From Streptomyces sp. CC208A (GTDB lineage Bacteria > Actinomycetota > Actinomycetes > Streptomycetales > Streptomycetaceae), in contig NZ_JASCXN010000002.1 in NCBI RefSeq assembly GCF_030010625.1, forward strand, positions 62,001 through 126,000: DNA of 64,000 bases. The letters run 5' to 3'. This document shows positions 25,211 to 33,155 of this stretch, piece by piece. The notes under the pieces are model-generated. The model had not been told where the DNA came from. It saw nothing but the letters and a program-made list of their open reading frames with translations, and ran no database searches. The translations under genes were made by a program, and so were the position numbers. Every line of letters begins with the position of its first letter. Position 1 is the first letter of the stretch.

Positions 25211-25258
25211 TGTCCCGGCGGAGAGCCCGGGAACCCCTGAGGGCGAGGAGAAGCAACC

Positions 25259-26020
25259 ATGTCCACCACCGAGCAGCGCGTAGCCGTCGTCACCGGTGCC
25301 GCACGGGGCATCGGCGCCGCCACCGCCGTCCGCCTCGCGGCCGAGGGCCGTGCCGTCGCCGTCCTCGACCTCGACGAGGCGGCCTGCAAGGACACCGTCG
25401 AGAAGATCACCGCCGCCGGCGGCCGCGCCCTCGCGGTGGGCTGCGACGTCTCCGACGGCGCCCAGGTGGAGGCCGCGGTCGCCCGGGTCGCCGCCGAGCT
25501 CGGCGCGCCGACGATCCTCGTCAACAACGCCGGCGTGCTCCGCGACAACCTCCTCTTCAAGATGTCCGAGTCCGACTGGGACACGGTCATGAACGTGCAC
25601 CTCAAGGGTGCGTTCCTGATGGCGAAGGCCTGTCAGAAGCACATGGTCGACGCGGGCTTCGGCCGGATCGTCTCGCTCTCCTCCTCCTCGGCGCTCGGCA
25701 ACCGCGGCCAGGCCAACTACTCGGCCGTCAAGGCCGGTCTGCAGGGCTTCACCAAGACCCTCGCCAAGGAGCTCGGCAAGTTCGGCATCACCGCCAACGC
25801 CGTCGCCCCCGGCTTCATCGTCACCGAGATGACCGCCCAGACCGCCGAGCGGGTCGGCATGGGCTTCGAGGAGTTCCAGGCCGCCGCCGCCTCCATGATC
25901 CCGGTCGCGCGCGTCGGCCGGCCCGAGGACGTCGCCAACGCCATCGCCTTCTTCACGGGCGACGACGCCGGCTTCGTCTCCGGCCAGGTCATGTACGTGG
26001 CCGGCGGCCCGCTCAACTGA
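25259..26020 (+). CDS. fabG: Short-chain dehydrogenase, 3-oxoacyl-ACP reductase (FabG) type
   Basis: 253 residues, classical SDR: TGAARGIGAATAVRLA (cofactor TGxxxGxG), NNAGVLRDNLLFKM (NNAG), catalytic Ser in SLSSSSALGNRGQ, and YSAVKAGLQGFTKTLAKEL (YxxxK). The RDNLLFKMSESDWDTV stretch and the C-terminal VSGQVMYVAGGPLN fit FabG-like enzymes that reduce 3-oxoacyl thioesters with NADPH. A ribosome-binding site GAGGAGAAG precedes the ATG. It is the first gene of a two-SDR operon behind a strong promoter and operator, suggesting a conditional role in acyl metabolism rather than the housekeeping FabG of the fatty-acid synthase cluster. Confidence 0.92.
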   Translation: MSTTEQRVAVVTGAARGIGAATAVRLAAEGRAVAVLDLDEAACKDTVEKITAAGGRALAVGCDVSDGAQVEAAVARVAAELGAPTILVNNAGVLRDNLLFKMSESDWDTVMNVHLKGAFLMAKACQKHMVDAGFGRIVSLSSSSALGNRGQANYSAVKAGLQGFTKTLAKELGKFGITANAVAPGFIVTEMTAQTAERVGMGFEEFQAAAASMIPVARVGRPEDVANAIAFFTGDDAGFVSGQVMYVAGGPLN

Positions 26021-26054
26021 CCCCGCGGCGAGAGACGAGAGTGAGGGGAGCGGG

Positions 26055-26822
26055 ATGACCGCACAGCAGCCGCCGGAGCCCTCCGGCAGGGTCGCGCTCG
26101 TCACCGGCGCCAGCCGGGGCATCGGCTACGGCATCGCGGAGGCGCTCGTCGCCCGCGGCGACCGGGTCGTCATCACCGGGCGCGGCCAGGACGCCCTCAA
26201 GGAGGCCGTGGAGCGCCTCGGCGCCGACCGGGCGGTCGGGGTGGCGGGCAAGGCCCACGACGCAGCCCACCAGGCCGCCGCCGTCGAGGCCGCGATGGAC
26301 ACCTTCGGCCGCCTCGACCACCTGGTGAACAACGCCGGTACGAACCCGGTCTTCGGCCCCCTCGCGGACCTGGACCTGGACGTGGCCCGAAAGGTCTTCG
26401 AGACCAATGTCGTCTCGGCGCTCGGTTTCGCGCAGCGGACCTGGCACGCCTGGCAGAAGGAGAACGGCGGCACGATCGTGAACATCGCCTCCGTCGCCGG
26501 AATCTCCGCCTCCCCCTTCATCGGGGCGTACGGGGTGAGCAAGGCCGCCATGATCAACCTGACCCAGCAGCTGGCGCACGAATTCGCGCCGGCGGTCCGG
26601 GTCAACGCGATCGCGCCGGCCGTCGTGAAGACGAAATTCGCCCAGGCGCTCTACGAGGGCCGGGAGGCCGAGGCGGCCGCCGCCTACCCGCTGGGCCGGC
26701 TCGGCGTGCCGGAGGACATCGGGGGCGCCGCGGCCTTCCTGACCTCGGACCGGTCGGCCTGGATCACGGGCCAGACGCTGGTCGTCGACGGCGGCGTTTT
26801 CCTGAACGCCGGAGTCGGCTGA
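26055..26822 (+). CDS. Short-chain dehydrogenase/reductase
   Basis: 255 residues, classical SDR: TGASRGIGYGIAEALV, NNAGTNPVFGPLADL, VNIASVAGISASPFIGAYGVSKAAMINLTQQL (Ser and YxxxK), and C-terminal SDRSAWITGQTLVVDGGVFL. It starts 34 bases after the upstream SDR gene with GAGGGGAGCGGG before the ATG, so the two are cotranscribed. The pair resembles acyl-CoA or steroid/fatty-acid side-chain reductases placed together in Streptomyces; substrate not assigned. A hairpin at 26830-26857 may end the transcript. Confidence 0.9.
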   Translation: MTAQQPPEPSGRVALVTGASRGIGYGIAEALVARGDRVVITGRGQDALKEAVERLGADRAVGVAGKAHDAAHQAAAVEAAMDTFGRLDHLVNNAGTNPVFGPLADLDLDVARKVFETNVVSALGFAQRTWHAWQKENGGTIVNIASVAGISASPFIGAYGVSKAAMINLTQQLAHEFAPAVRVNAIAPAVVKTKFAQALYEGREAEAAAAYPLGRLGVPEDIGGAAAFLTSDRSAWITGQTLVVDGGVFLNAGVG

Positions 26823-26829
26823 CCGAATA

Positions 26830-26857
26830 CCGGACACTTCCCGGATTTCGTGTCCGG
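26830..26857 (+). terminator. Hairpin after SDR operon
   Basis: CCGGACAC (26830-26837) and GTGTCCGG (26850-26857) form an 8-bp stem with a 12-base loop, 8 bases after the stop codon at 26822. The A/T-rich loop and lack of a T-run make it a modest terminator candidate. Confidence 0.5.
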
Positions 26858-26909
26858 ATTGGCCCCGATTGCGTATCGATTGCCTCAAGTGCCCCGCCGG
26901 GCTCACCCA

Positions 26910-26937
26910 TTGACCTGGCGGGGTACTGCGGTATCGT
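26910..26937 (+). promoter_or_regulatory. Promoter of the peptide-binding lipoprotein gene
   Basis: TTGACC (26910-26915) and TATCGT (26932-26937) with a 16-base spacer precede the start codon by 33 bases; a GAGGAG ribosome-binding site lies at 26958-26963. Confidence 0.6.
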
Positions 26938-26970
26938 CGGCCGACCCCAGGCTGAACGAGGAGCGTGCAC

Positions 26971-28551
26971 GTGTTCAACCGGACGAGTCTGCAGGCCGCT
27001 GCAGCCCTTGCGTCCATATCCCTGGTATCCGGATGCGGTGTTTTCTCGGATACCGAATCCGCCGGGGAGCAGAGGATCACGATCGGGACGACGAGTTCCC
27101 CCTCCACCCTCGATCCGGCGGCTTCCTGGGACAATTCCTGGGAGCTTTTCAGGAACGTCTACCAGACCCTCCTGAGTTTCCCCACGGGAACCACCACCCC
27201 GAAGCCGGACGCGGCCGACTGCAAATTCACGGACACGTCCAGCCGGATCTTCGAGTGCACGCTCTTCGAGGGGCTCACGTTCTCCAACGGCCACAAGCTC
27301 GACGCCGAGGCCGTGCGGCACTCGATCGAGCGCATCCGCACGATCGACGCCGAGGGCGGCCCCAACGGCATGCTCGGCTCGCTCAACTCCATCGAGACGG
27401 TCGGCGACCGCACGGTCGTCTTCAAGCTCAACAAGGCCGACGCCACCTTCCCCTTCGTCCTCGCCACCCCCGCGATGTCGATCGTGGACCCGGCCGAGTA
27501 CCCGGCCGACCAGCTGCGCAAGAAGGACGGCAAGATCGCCGGCTCCGGCCCGTACGTCCTCGACGGCTACGAGGAGCGCAAGCAGGCCGAGCTGTCCCGC
27601 AACCCGAAGTACAAGGGCTTCGCCGACCGCAAGAACGGCGGCGTGACCATCAAGTACTTCGACGAGTCGGAGGCGATGGTCAAGGCGCTGCACGCCGAGG
27701 AGATCGACGCCACCTACCGCGGTCTGACCGCCGAGGAGGTGAGCTCCCTCCAGGACGACAAGGAGGAGAACCAGGGCCTCCAGCTGGTCGAGTCCACCGG
27801 CGCCGACATCCGCTACCTGGTCTTCAACACCGAGGACGAGTCCGTCGCCGACCCGGCGGTCCGCAAGGCGATCGCCCAGGTCGTCGACCGCGACGAACTG
27901 GTCAGCAAGGTCTACCGGGGCACCGCCGAGCCGCTGTACTCGATGGTGCCCAAGGGCATCGCCGCCCACACCACCAAGTTCTTCGACACCTACGGCCACC
28001 CCGACAGGGCCAAGGCGAAGAAGATCCTGGAGAAGGCCGGCATCACCGAGAAGGTCGAGCTGAACCTCTGGTACACGACCGATCGGTACGGCTCCTCGAC
28101 CGCCGCCGAGTTCGCCGAGCTGAAGCGCCAGCTGGAGGAGTCCGGCCTCTTCAAGGTCACCGTCCAGGGCAAGCCGTGGACCGAGTACCAGGCCGCCTAC
28201 CAGAAGGGCGAGTACCCCGTCTTCGGCCGCGGCTGGTTCCCCGACTTCCCGGACCCGGACAACTTCGTCGCCCCCTTCGTCGGCAAGAAGAACGTGCTCG
28301 GCACCCCCTACCTGAGCCCGCGCATCACCGACGAACTGCTGCCCAAGTCCCGCCGCGAGAGCGACCGCGGGGCCGTCACCGACGAGTTCGTCGAGGCCCA
28401 GTCGATCATGGTCGACGACGTCCGGCTGCTGCCGCTGTGGCAGGGCAAGCTGTACATCGCGGCCCGCGAGGACATCGGCGGCGGCGAGCGCGCCCTCGAC
28501 CCGCAGACCGTCATGCAGCTGTGGGAGCTGCACCGCCGGGCCAGCTGGTAA
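26971..28551 (+). CDS. ABC transporter substrate-binding lipoprotein, peptide/nickel (SBP family 5)
   Basis: 526 residues. A lipoprotein signal (hydrophobic AAAALASISL then lipobox LVSGC, Cys at residue 22) precedes an SBP_bac_5 domain: ITIGTTSSPSTLDPAASWD, LFEGLTFSNGHKLDAEAVRHSIERI, FKLNKADATFPFVLA, GSGPYVLDGYEERKQAELSRNPKYKG, VRKAIAQVVDRDELV and GRGWFPDFPDPDNFV. It would bind oligopeptides or similar ligands outside the membrane. GTG 26971 was chosen because GAGGAG lies 7 bases upstream; GTG 26965 would leave only one base. No permease or ATPase genes follow, so it is an orphan binding protein. The first 35 codons are noticeably A/T-richer than the rest. Confidence 0.93.
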   Translation: MFNRTSLQAAAALASISLVSGCGVFSDTESAGEQRITIGTTSSPSTLDPAASWDNSWELFRNVYQTLLSFPTGTTTPKPDAADCKFTDTSSRIFECTLFEGLTFSNGHKLDAEAVRHSIERIRTIDAEGGPNGMLGSLNSIETVGDRTVVFKLNKADATFPFVLATPAMSIVDPAEYPADQLRKKDGKIAGSGPYVLDGYEERKQAELSRNPKYKGFADRKNGGVTIKYFDESEAMVKALHAEEIDATYRGLTAEEVSSLQDDKEENQGLQLVESTGADIRYLVFNTEDESVADPAVRKAIAQVVDRDELVSKVYRGTAEPLYSMVPKGIAAHTTKFFDTYGHPDRAKAKKILEKAGITEKVELNLWYTTDRYGSSTAAEFAELKRQLEESGLFKVTVQGKPWTEYQAAYQKGEYPVFGRGWFPDFPDPDNFVAPFVGKKNVLGTPYLSPRITDELLPKSRRESDRGAVTDEFVEAQSIMVDDVRLLPLWQGKLYIAAREDIGGGERALDPQTVMQLWELHRRASW

Positions 28552-28652
28552 GGCCGGGGAGGCCGCCGGTACGGGAGCCGCCGGGACCCGCTGTCAGTGG
28601 GGCCCGGTAGGTTCCGTGTCCGGAACTGCCGAACCACCGGAGGGTGTGGACC

Positions 28653-29336
28653 GTGACCGACATCAACATGCTGCCCGAATCCTGGCGGGGCGTCCTCGGC
28701 GAGGATCTGGACAAGCCGTACTTCGCCCAGCTCGTCGAGTTCGTCGAGCAGGAGCGGGCCGCCGGTCCGGTCTACCCGCCGAAGGACGAGGTCTTCGCGG
28801 CCCTGGAGGCCACCCCGTACGACCGGGTGAAGGTCCTGATCCTCGGTCAGGACCCGTACCACGGCGAGGGCCAGGGCCACGGCCTGTGCTTCTCCGTCCG
28901 GCCCGGCGTGAAGACCCCGCCGTCCCTGCGGAACATCTACAAGGAGATGCAGGCCGAGCTGGGCCTTCCGATCCCGGACAACGGCTATCTGATGCCGTGG
29001 GCCCGGCAGGGCGTGCTGCTGCTCAACGCGGTCCTCACCGTCCGCGCCGGCGAGGCGAACTCGCACAAGGGCAAGGGCTGGGAGAAGTTCACCGACGCCG
29101 TCATCAAGGCCGTCGCCTCCCGCCCGGACCCCGCCGTCTTCGTCCTGTGGGGCAACTACGCCCAGAAGAAGCTGCCCCTCATCGACGAGGAGCGGCACGT
29201 CGTGGTGAAGGGTGCCCACCCCTCGCCGCTGTCGGCGAAGAAGTTCTTCGGCTCCAGGCCGTTCACCCAGATCAACGAGGCCGTCGCCGCCCAGGGCCAC
29301 GAGCCGATCGACTGGCGCATCCCGGACCTCGGCTGA
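28653..29336 (+). CDS. ung: Uracil-DNA glycosylase, family 1
   Basis: 227 residues with the family 1 motifs: GQDPYHGEGQGHGLCFSV (catalytic Asp and water-activating region), LLLNAVLTVRAGEANSHKGKGWE (uracil-binding Asn), FVLWGNYAQKK and HPSPLSAKKFFGSRPF (minor-groove loop with catalytic His). It removes uracil from DNA at the start of base-excision repair. GTG 28653 has GGAGG nine bases upstream; GTG 28644 would sit against it. Confidence 0.97.
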   Translation: MTDINMLPESWRGVLGEDLDKPYFAQLVEFVEQERAAGPVYPPKDEVFAALEATPYDRVKVLILGQDPYHGEGQGHGLCFSVRPGVKTPPSLRNIYKEMQAELGLPIPDNGYLMPWARQGVLLLNAVLTVRAGEANSHKGKGWEKFTDAVIKAVASRPDPAVFVLWGNYAQKKLPLIDEERHVVVKGAHPSPLSAKKFFGSRPFTQINEAVAAQGHEPIDWRIPDLG

Positions 29337-29406
29337 GCCTCGGCGTGATCGGGGCCGCGGCCGGTTAGCGTCGTTCCTCCACGCAGTGCGAGCGCCGGGA
29401 GGCCGG

Positions 29407-29880
29407 GTGACCGAGCAGCAGCGGACGTCGGACGAGGGGGTCCTGACCAGGATCGGGCAGGCGAGGATGCTGCTCCACGGCGGGGACCGGGAGGAGGCCC
29501 GCAACCGCCTCGGCACCCTGTGGCAGCAGCTCGACCCCGACGGGGACCCCCTCCACCGCTGCACCCTCGCCCACTACCTGGCGGACGCCCAGGACGACCC
29601 GGACACCGAACTGGCCTGGGACCTGCGCGCCCTGAGCGCCGCCGAGGGCCTGGAGGACGGGCGGGCGGCCGCGCACGGCTCGGCCGCCGCCCTGCGGGCC
29701 CTCTACCCCTCGCTCCACCTCAACCTCGCCGCCGACTACGCCAAACTGCGGCGGCCGGACGCGGCACGGACCCACCTGGACAGGGCCCGCGCCGCCTCCG
29801 AGGCCCTCGACGACGACGGCTACGGGAGGGGCGTCCGGGCCGCGATCGAACGGCTGGACCGGCGGCTGCGCGAGGGGTGA
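29407..29880 (+). CDS. TPR-like hypothetical protein
   Basis: 157 residues composed of helical repeats: GVLTRIGQARMLLHGGDREEARNRLGTLWQQL, HRCTLAHYLADAQDDPDTELAWDLRALSAAE and LHLNLAADYAKLRRPDAARTHLDRARAASEAL. The Ala/Leu/Tyr spacing is like tetratricopeptide repeats, so a scaffold role is likely. No catalytic motif or signal peptide. The GTG start is preceded by GGAGGCCGG. Distinct, convergent lipoprotein gene downstream. Confidence 0.75.
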   Translation: MTEQQRTSDEGVLTRIGQARMLLHGGDREEARNRLGTLWQQLDPDGDPLHRCTLAHYLADAQDDPDTELAWDLRALSAAEGLEDGRAAAHGSAAALRALYPSLHLNLAADYAKLRRPDAARTHLDRARAASEALDDDGYGRGVRAAIERLDRRLREG

Positions 29881-29899
29881 GCCGCCCAGGGGACCGCGC

Positions 29900-30472
29900 T
29901 CAGTGCCGCTCGGACGCGCCCTGGCACAGCTCGGCCCGCGCGCTTCCCGACTTCCAGGCGCCGTACCGCTCACCCAGCTCGCACACGTCCGCGCCGGTGA
30001 CCGGGGGCGCCTCCTCCGGCCGCCCCGCCGCCCGCTCCGGCTTGTGGACCTCGGGCACGAACGGGCGCGGCACCTCGGCCCGGGCCCGGGCCCGGGGCAG
30101 GGCCGGCGGACGGTCGGGGACGGGGGAGGGCTCCGGGGCGGCGGAGGGCTCGGGGACGGTGGCGGTACGGGTCGGGGCGGGAGTACGGGACGGGGCCGCG
30201 TCGCCGGTGGCGCGCCGGGTCTCGCCGCGAGGCGGGACGGCGGTGGGCGCCGGCGAGGGGAGGGCCGCTTCGAGCGCTTCCCTGGCCGGCCCCTGGAGGA
30301 CGATCTGCGGCTCCACGTCCTGGGCGGGCCGTACGGGCTCGGCGGTGGGCGCGGGGGCCGGGGCGGGGACCGGGGGCGGGCCGTCGACGGCCATGCACCC
30401 GGTCAGGGCGGCGGCGACGGCCGCGCCGGCCAGGAGCTGCGCGGGGGTTCGGGTTCCTTGCACCCGCGCCAC
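29900..30472 (-). CDS. Pro/Ala-rich secreted lipoprotein
   Basis: 190 residues. The N-terminus is a lipoprotein signal (AQLLAGAAVAAALTGC, lipobox LTGC, Cys at about residue 26). The middle is a long Pro/Ala/Thr-rich linker that would span the peptidoglycan. The last 35 residues contain two cysteines around a compact motif (ADVCELGERYGAWKSGSARAELCQG), likely a disulfide-bonded hairpin and the only part with sequence character. Similar short C-terminal motifs occur on several Streptomyces secreted lipoproteins of unknown function. Confidence 0.8.
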   Translation of the reverse strand: MARVQGTRTPAQLLAGAAVAAALTGCMAVDGPPPVPAPAPAPTAEPVRPAQDVEPQIVLQGPAREALEAALPSPAPTAVPPRGETRRATGDAAPSRTPAPTRTATVPEPSAAPEPSPVPDRPPALPRARARAEVPRPFVPEVHKPERAAGRPEEAPPVTGADVCELGERYGAWKSGSARAELCQGASERH

Positions 30473-30482
30473 TCTGCTGGTC

Positions 30483-30497
30483 CGAAGACGATCTTCG
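30483..30497. promoter_or_regulatory. Inverted repeat in the lipoprotein promoter region
   Basis: CGAAGA (30483-30488) and TCTTCG (30492-30497) are separated by three bases, 11 bases upstream of the lipoprotein GTG. Its place suggests an operator or 5' leader hairpin; which regulator binds is unknown. Confidence 0.35.
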
Positions 30498-30508
30498 AAC
30501 CCCTACCG

Positions 30509-30524
30509 GCGGGGAATGCCCCGC
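30509..30524 (-). terminator. Short G/C hairpin after DinB-like gene
   Basis: GCGGGG (30509-30514) and CCCCGC (30519-30524) form a six-bp stem with a 4-base loop downstream of the DinB-like gene on the minus strand. It is short and a weak terminator candidate. Confidence 0.35.
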
Positions 30525-30576
30525 ACGGGTGAGCGGCCGGTCGTCCCCTTGACCGGGTGGCCCGGGGGACAGGGCG

Positions 30577-31107
30577 TCAGGCGCCGGTGGCGCCGTCGAT
30601 GCGCTCGCGGATGAGGTCGGCGTGGCCATTGTGCCGCGCGTACTCCTCGATCATGTGGAGGTAGATCCAGCGCAGGTTGTAGAGCTCGCCGGTGCGGTGG
30701 TGGTGGCCCGCGCCGATGTCGTCGAGGGAGTGCTTCGCGGCCAGCGCGCGGGCGTGGGCGATCTCGGCCTGCCAGGTGGCGTGGGCCTCCTCGTAGGTGT
30801 CGTCCTCGGTCGTGCGGATGTCCCGGTCGAAGTCCTCGTCGGTGGCGTAGAGCCAGGGGGTCTCCTCGCCGGAGAGGACCTTGCGGAACCAGCCGCGCTC
30901 GACCTCCGCCATGTGGCGCACCAGGCCGAGCAGGTTGAGATCGGAGGGCGGGACGGAGACGGTGCGGAGCTGCTCGTCGGTGAGGCCCGCGCACTTCGTC
31001 GCGAGGGTCGCGCGATGGAAGTCGAGCCACTGTTCGAGGGCCTGGCGCTCGCCCGTGGTGGTGGCCGGCCAGACGCGCTCGGGTGCCGCGGTGTGATCGG
31101 TGGTCAT
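30577..31107 (-). CDS. DinB-family protein (DUF664)
   Basis: 176 residues with the DinB four-helix pattern: GERQALEQWLDFHRATLATKCAGL, LNLLGLVRHMAEVERGWFRKVL (first metal-binding His) and LYNLRWIYLHMIEEYARHNGHADLIRERIDG (HxxxxxxxxHxGH-type metal ligands). Members in actinobacteria are often mycothiol-dependent transferases. The ATG at 31107 overlaps the TetR stop (ATGA), which fixes the start and shows cotranscription with the regulator. Confidence 0.9.
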   Translation of the reverse strand: MTTDHTAAPERVWPATTTGERQALEQWLDFHRATLATKCAGLTDEQLRTVSVPPSDLNLLGLVRHMAEVERGWFRKVLSGEETPWLYATDEDFDRDIRTTEDDTYEEAHATWQAEIAHARALAAKHSLDDIGAGHHHRTGELYNLRWIYLHMIEEYARHNGHADLIRERIDGATGA

Positions 31108-31787
31108 GAGGGGCATCGTGACGGACCGTCGGGCCGGGCGCCAGCGGTTTGGCGTGTCGGCCCGGTGAGCATTCCGCGCAGCAGCTCGTCGAAGCCGGTC
31201 CGCAGTTCCGTACGGCTCGGTACGGCCGCGTGGAAGGAGCCGGCGGCGCAGGAGAACATCAGCCCCTCGCACCAGGCGATGACCGAGAGTGCGTGCCGCT
31301 CCGGGGCCGGCGAGCCGGCGCCGCGCATCATCGCGACCACCGGGTCGCGGAAGGCGGAGCCCGCCCGGTCGAAGAAGCCGCGCAGCTCGGGGCGGCGGGT
31401 CGCCTCCAGGGCCAGCTCGTAGCGGGAGACGAGCAGCGCGCGGTGGTCGGTCAGATAGCGGTGCAGCGCGAGCGCGAGGGCGTCCGCGAGGAGGCCGGGG
31501 TCCGCGCCGGGCGGCGGCAGCTCGTGCGGGGCGAGGACCTGGGCCTCGCGCTCGGCCTGGCGGCGCACGGCCGTCTCCAGGAGGGCCTGGCGGGTGCGCG
31601 CGTGGTTGGAGGTCGAGCCCTGCGGCAGTCCGGCGCGCTCGTCCACCGCCCGGTGGGTCAGCCCGCGCATCCCGCGCTCCACCAGCAGGTCGAGCGCCGC
31701 GTCGCCGATCCGCTCGGCACGGGTCGGGGGAGCGGAGGCGGCGCCGGGGCCCGGTGCGGGGGCCTGGGGCGGGGTGCGCGCGGTCAT
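31104..31787 (-). CDS. TetR/AcrR-family transcriptional regulator
   Basis: 227 residues with N-terminal helix-turn-helix at about 22-70: RAERIGDAALDLLVERGMRGLTHRAVDERAGLPQGSTSNHARTRQALL. The ligand-binding domain is generic, and the 20-residue tail is disordered. It is divergent from a FAD-dependent monooxygenase gene across 109 bases that contain two ACTAC-N4-GTAGT sites (31813-31826 and 31847-31860), the probable operators. It likely represses both itself (with the coupled DinB gene) and the monooxygenase. Confidence 0.92.
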   Translation of the reverse strand: MTARTPPQAPAPGPGAASAPPTRAERIGDAALDLLVERGMRGLTHRAVDERAGLPQGSTSNHARTRQALLETAVRRQAEREAQVLAPHELPPPGADPGLLADALALALHRYLTDHRALLVSRYELALEATRRPELRGFFDRAGSAFRDPVVAMMRGAGSPAPERHALSVIAWCEGLMFSCAAGSFHAAVPSRTELRTGFDELLRGMLTGPTRQTAGARPDGPSRCPS

Positions 31788-31812
31788 GGGGACAACCTAC
31801 CTATCGCGCCGG

Positions 31813-31860
31813 ACTACACCCGTAGTACGGTTGCGGCAGCGCTGGAACTACAGCTGTAGT
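31813..31860. promoter_or_regulatory. Twin TetR operators (ACTAC-N4-GTAGT x2) in a divergent promoter
   Basis: Two palindromes share the same arms: ACTACACCCGTAGT (31813-31826) and the perfect ACTACAGCTGTAGT (31847-31860), 34 bases centre to centre. A TTGCGG (31831-31836) with TGTAGT 18 bases on could be the rightward -35/-10 pair, placing the second operator on the -10 box of the monooxygenase promoter. Confidence 0.75.
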
Positions 31861-31896
31861 CCAGCGGTCTCTGTCGTCCCGTCCGAGGGAGCAGCC

Positions 31897-33090
31897 ATGC
31901 CGCAGCACCGTGCCGTCGTCCTGGGAGCGGGCATCGGCGGCCTCACCGCCGCCGTCGCCCTCCACCGCCGGGGCTGGGCCGTCACCGTCCTGGAACGCGC
32001 CGCCGACCTCGCCCCCGTCGGCGCGGGCATCGGCCTCGCCCCCAACGCCCTGCGGGCCCTGGACACGGTCGGCCTCGGCGACCGCGTCCGCGACCTCGCC
32101 GCCTGGCAGGGTGAGGGCGGGATGCGGTCCCCGGACGGTCGCTGGCTCGCCCGCACCGACGCCCGCGCCGCCACCGCCCGCTTCGGCGACCCCCTCGTCC
32201 TCCTCCACCGCGCCGCCCTCGTCGAGATCCTCGCCTCCGCCCTCCCCGCCGGGACGGTCCGCACCGGTGCCCCCGCCGCGCTCACCCACCCCGGCGACGC
32301 CCGGACACCCGCCCGCGTCACCACTCCCGACGGCGAACTGGAGGCCGAACTCGCCGTCGCCGCCGACGGGATCCGCTCCGCCGCCCGCGCCGCGCTCTTC
32401 CCCGCCCACCCCGGCCCCCGCTACTCCGGCTGCACCACCTGGCGGCTCGTCGTCCCCGCCCCCGACCGCCCCTTCGCCCCGCACGAGACCTGGGGAGCCG
32501 GACGCCTCTGGGGGACCCAGCCCCTGAAGGACGGCCGGATCTACGCGTACGCCATGGCCGCCGCGCCCGCCGGAGCCCATGCCCCCGACGACGAACGGGC
32601 CGAACTCCTCCGGCTCTTCGGCGACTGGCACCACCCCGTGCCCGAAATCCTCGCCGCCGCCGAGCCCGGCCAGGTGCTGCGGCACGACGTCCACCACCTC
32701 GTCGACCCGCTGCCCGCCCACCACCGGGGCCGTACCGCGCTCCTCGGCGACGCGGCGCACGCGATGATGCCCAGCCTCGGACAGGGCGGGAACCAGGCCG
32801 TCGAGGACGCCGTCGTCCTCGCCCACCACGCCCGCGTCCCGGCCGCTTTCTCGCCGGACCGGGACCTCGCCGCGTACACCGCCGACCGGCTGCCCCGCAC
32901 CACCGCCCTCGTCCGCAAGGCGGCCCGCACCGGCGCCCTCACCCTCGTCTCGGCCCGCCCCGCCGTCGCCCTGCGCGACACGCTCGTGCGGACCGTCTCG
33001 CGCTTCGGCCCCGGCTTCCTCCTCCGCGGCTTCGACGGCATCGCCGACTGGCGTCCCCCGGTCCCACAGGACCGCTCCCGCGTAAGCTGA
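31897..33090 (+). CDS. FAD-dependent aromatic monooxygenase (group A, PHBH/UbiH type)
   Basis: 397 residues: VLGAGIGGLTAAVALHRRGW (GxGxxG FAD site), VAADGIRSAARAALFP (DG motif), and GDAAHAMMPSLGQGGNQAVEDA (GD motif, second FAD contact). This is a single-component flavoprotein that hydroxylates an aromatic or related compound with NAD(P)H and O2. The ATG has GAGGGAGC upstream. It is probably repressed by the divergent TetR regulator, so its substrate is likely the inducer; related pairs handle antibiotics, quinones or salicylate-like compounds. Confidence 0.93.
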   Translation: MPQHRAVVLGAGIGGLTAAVALHRRGWAVTVLERAADLAPVGAGIGLAPNALRALDTVGLGDRVRDLAAWQGEGGMRSPDGRWLARTDARAATARFGDPLVLLHRAALVEILASALPAGTVRTGAPAALTHPGDARTPARVTTPDGELEAELAVAADGIRSAARAALFPAHPGPRYSGCTTWRLVVPAPDRPFAPHETWGAGRLWGTQPLKDGRIYAYAMAAAPAGAHAPDDERAELLRLFGDWHHPVPEILAAAEPGQVLRHDVHHLVDPLPAHHRGRTALLGDAAHAMMPSLGQGGNQAVEDAVVLAHHARVPAAFSPDRDLAAYTADRLPRTTALVRKAARTGALTLVSARPAVALRDTLVRTVSRFGPGFLLRGFDGIADWRPPVPQDRSRVS

Positions 33091-33155
33091 CCGGCGCGAA
33101 CGGCTCTCGTACCACGGGCCGTCGGACCACCGCAGAGGCAGAGGGAGAGAGCCCC

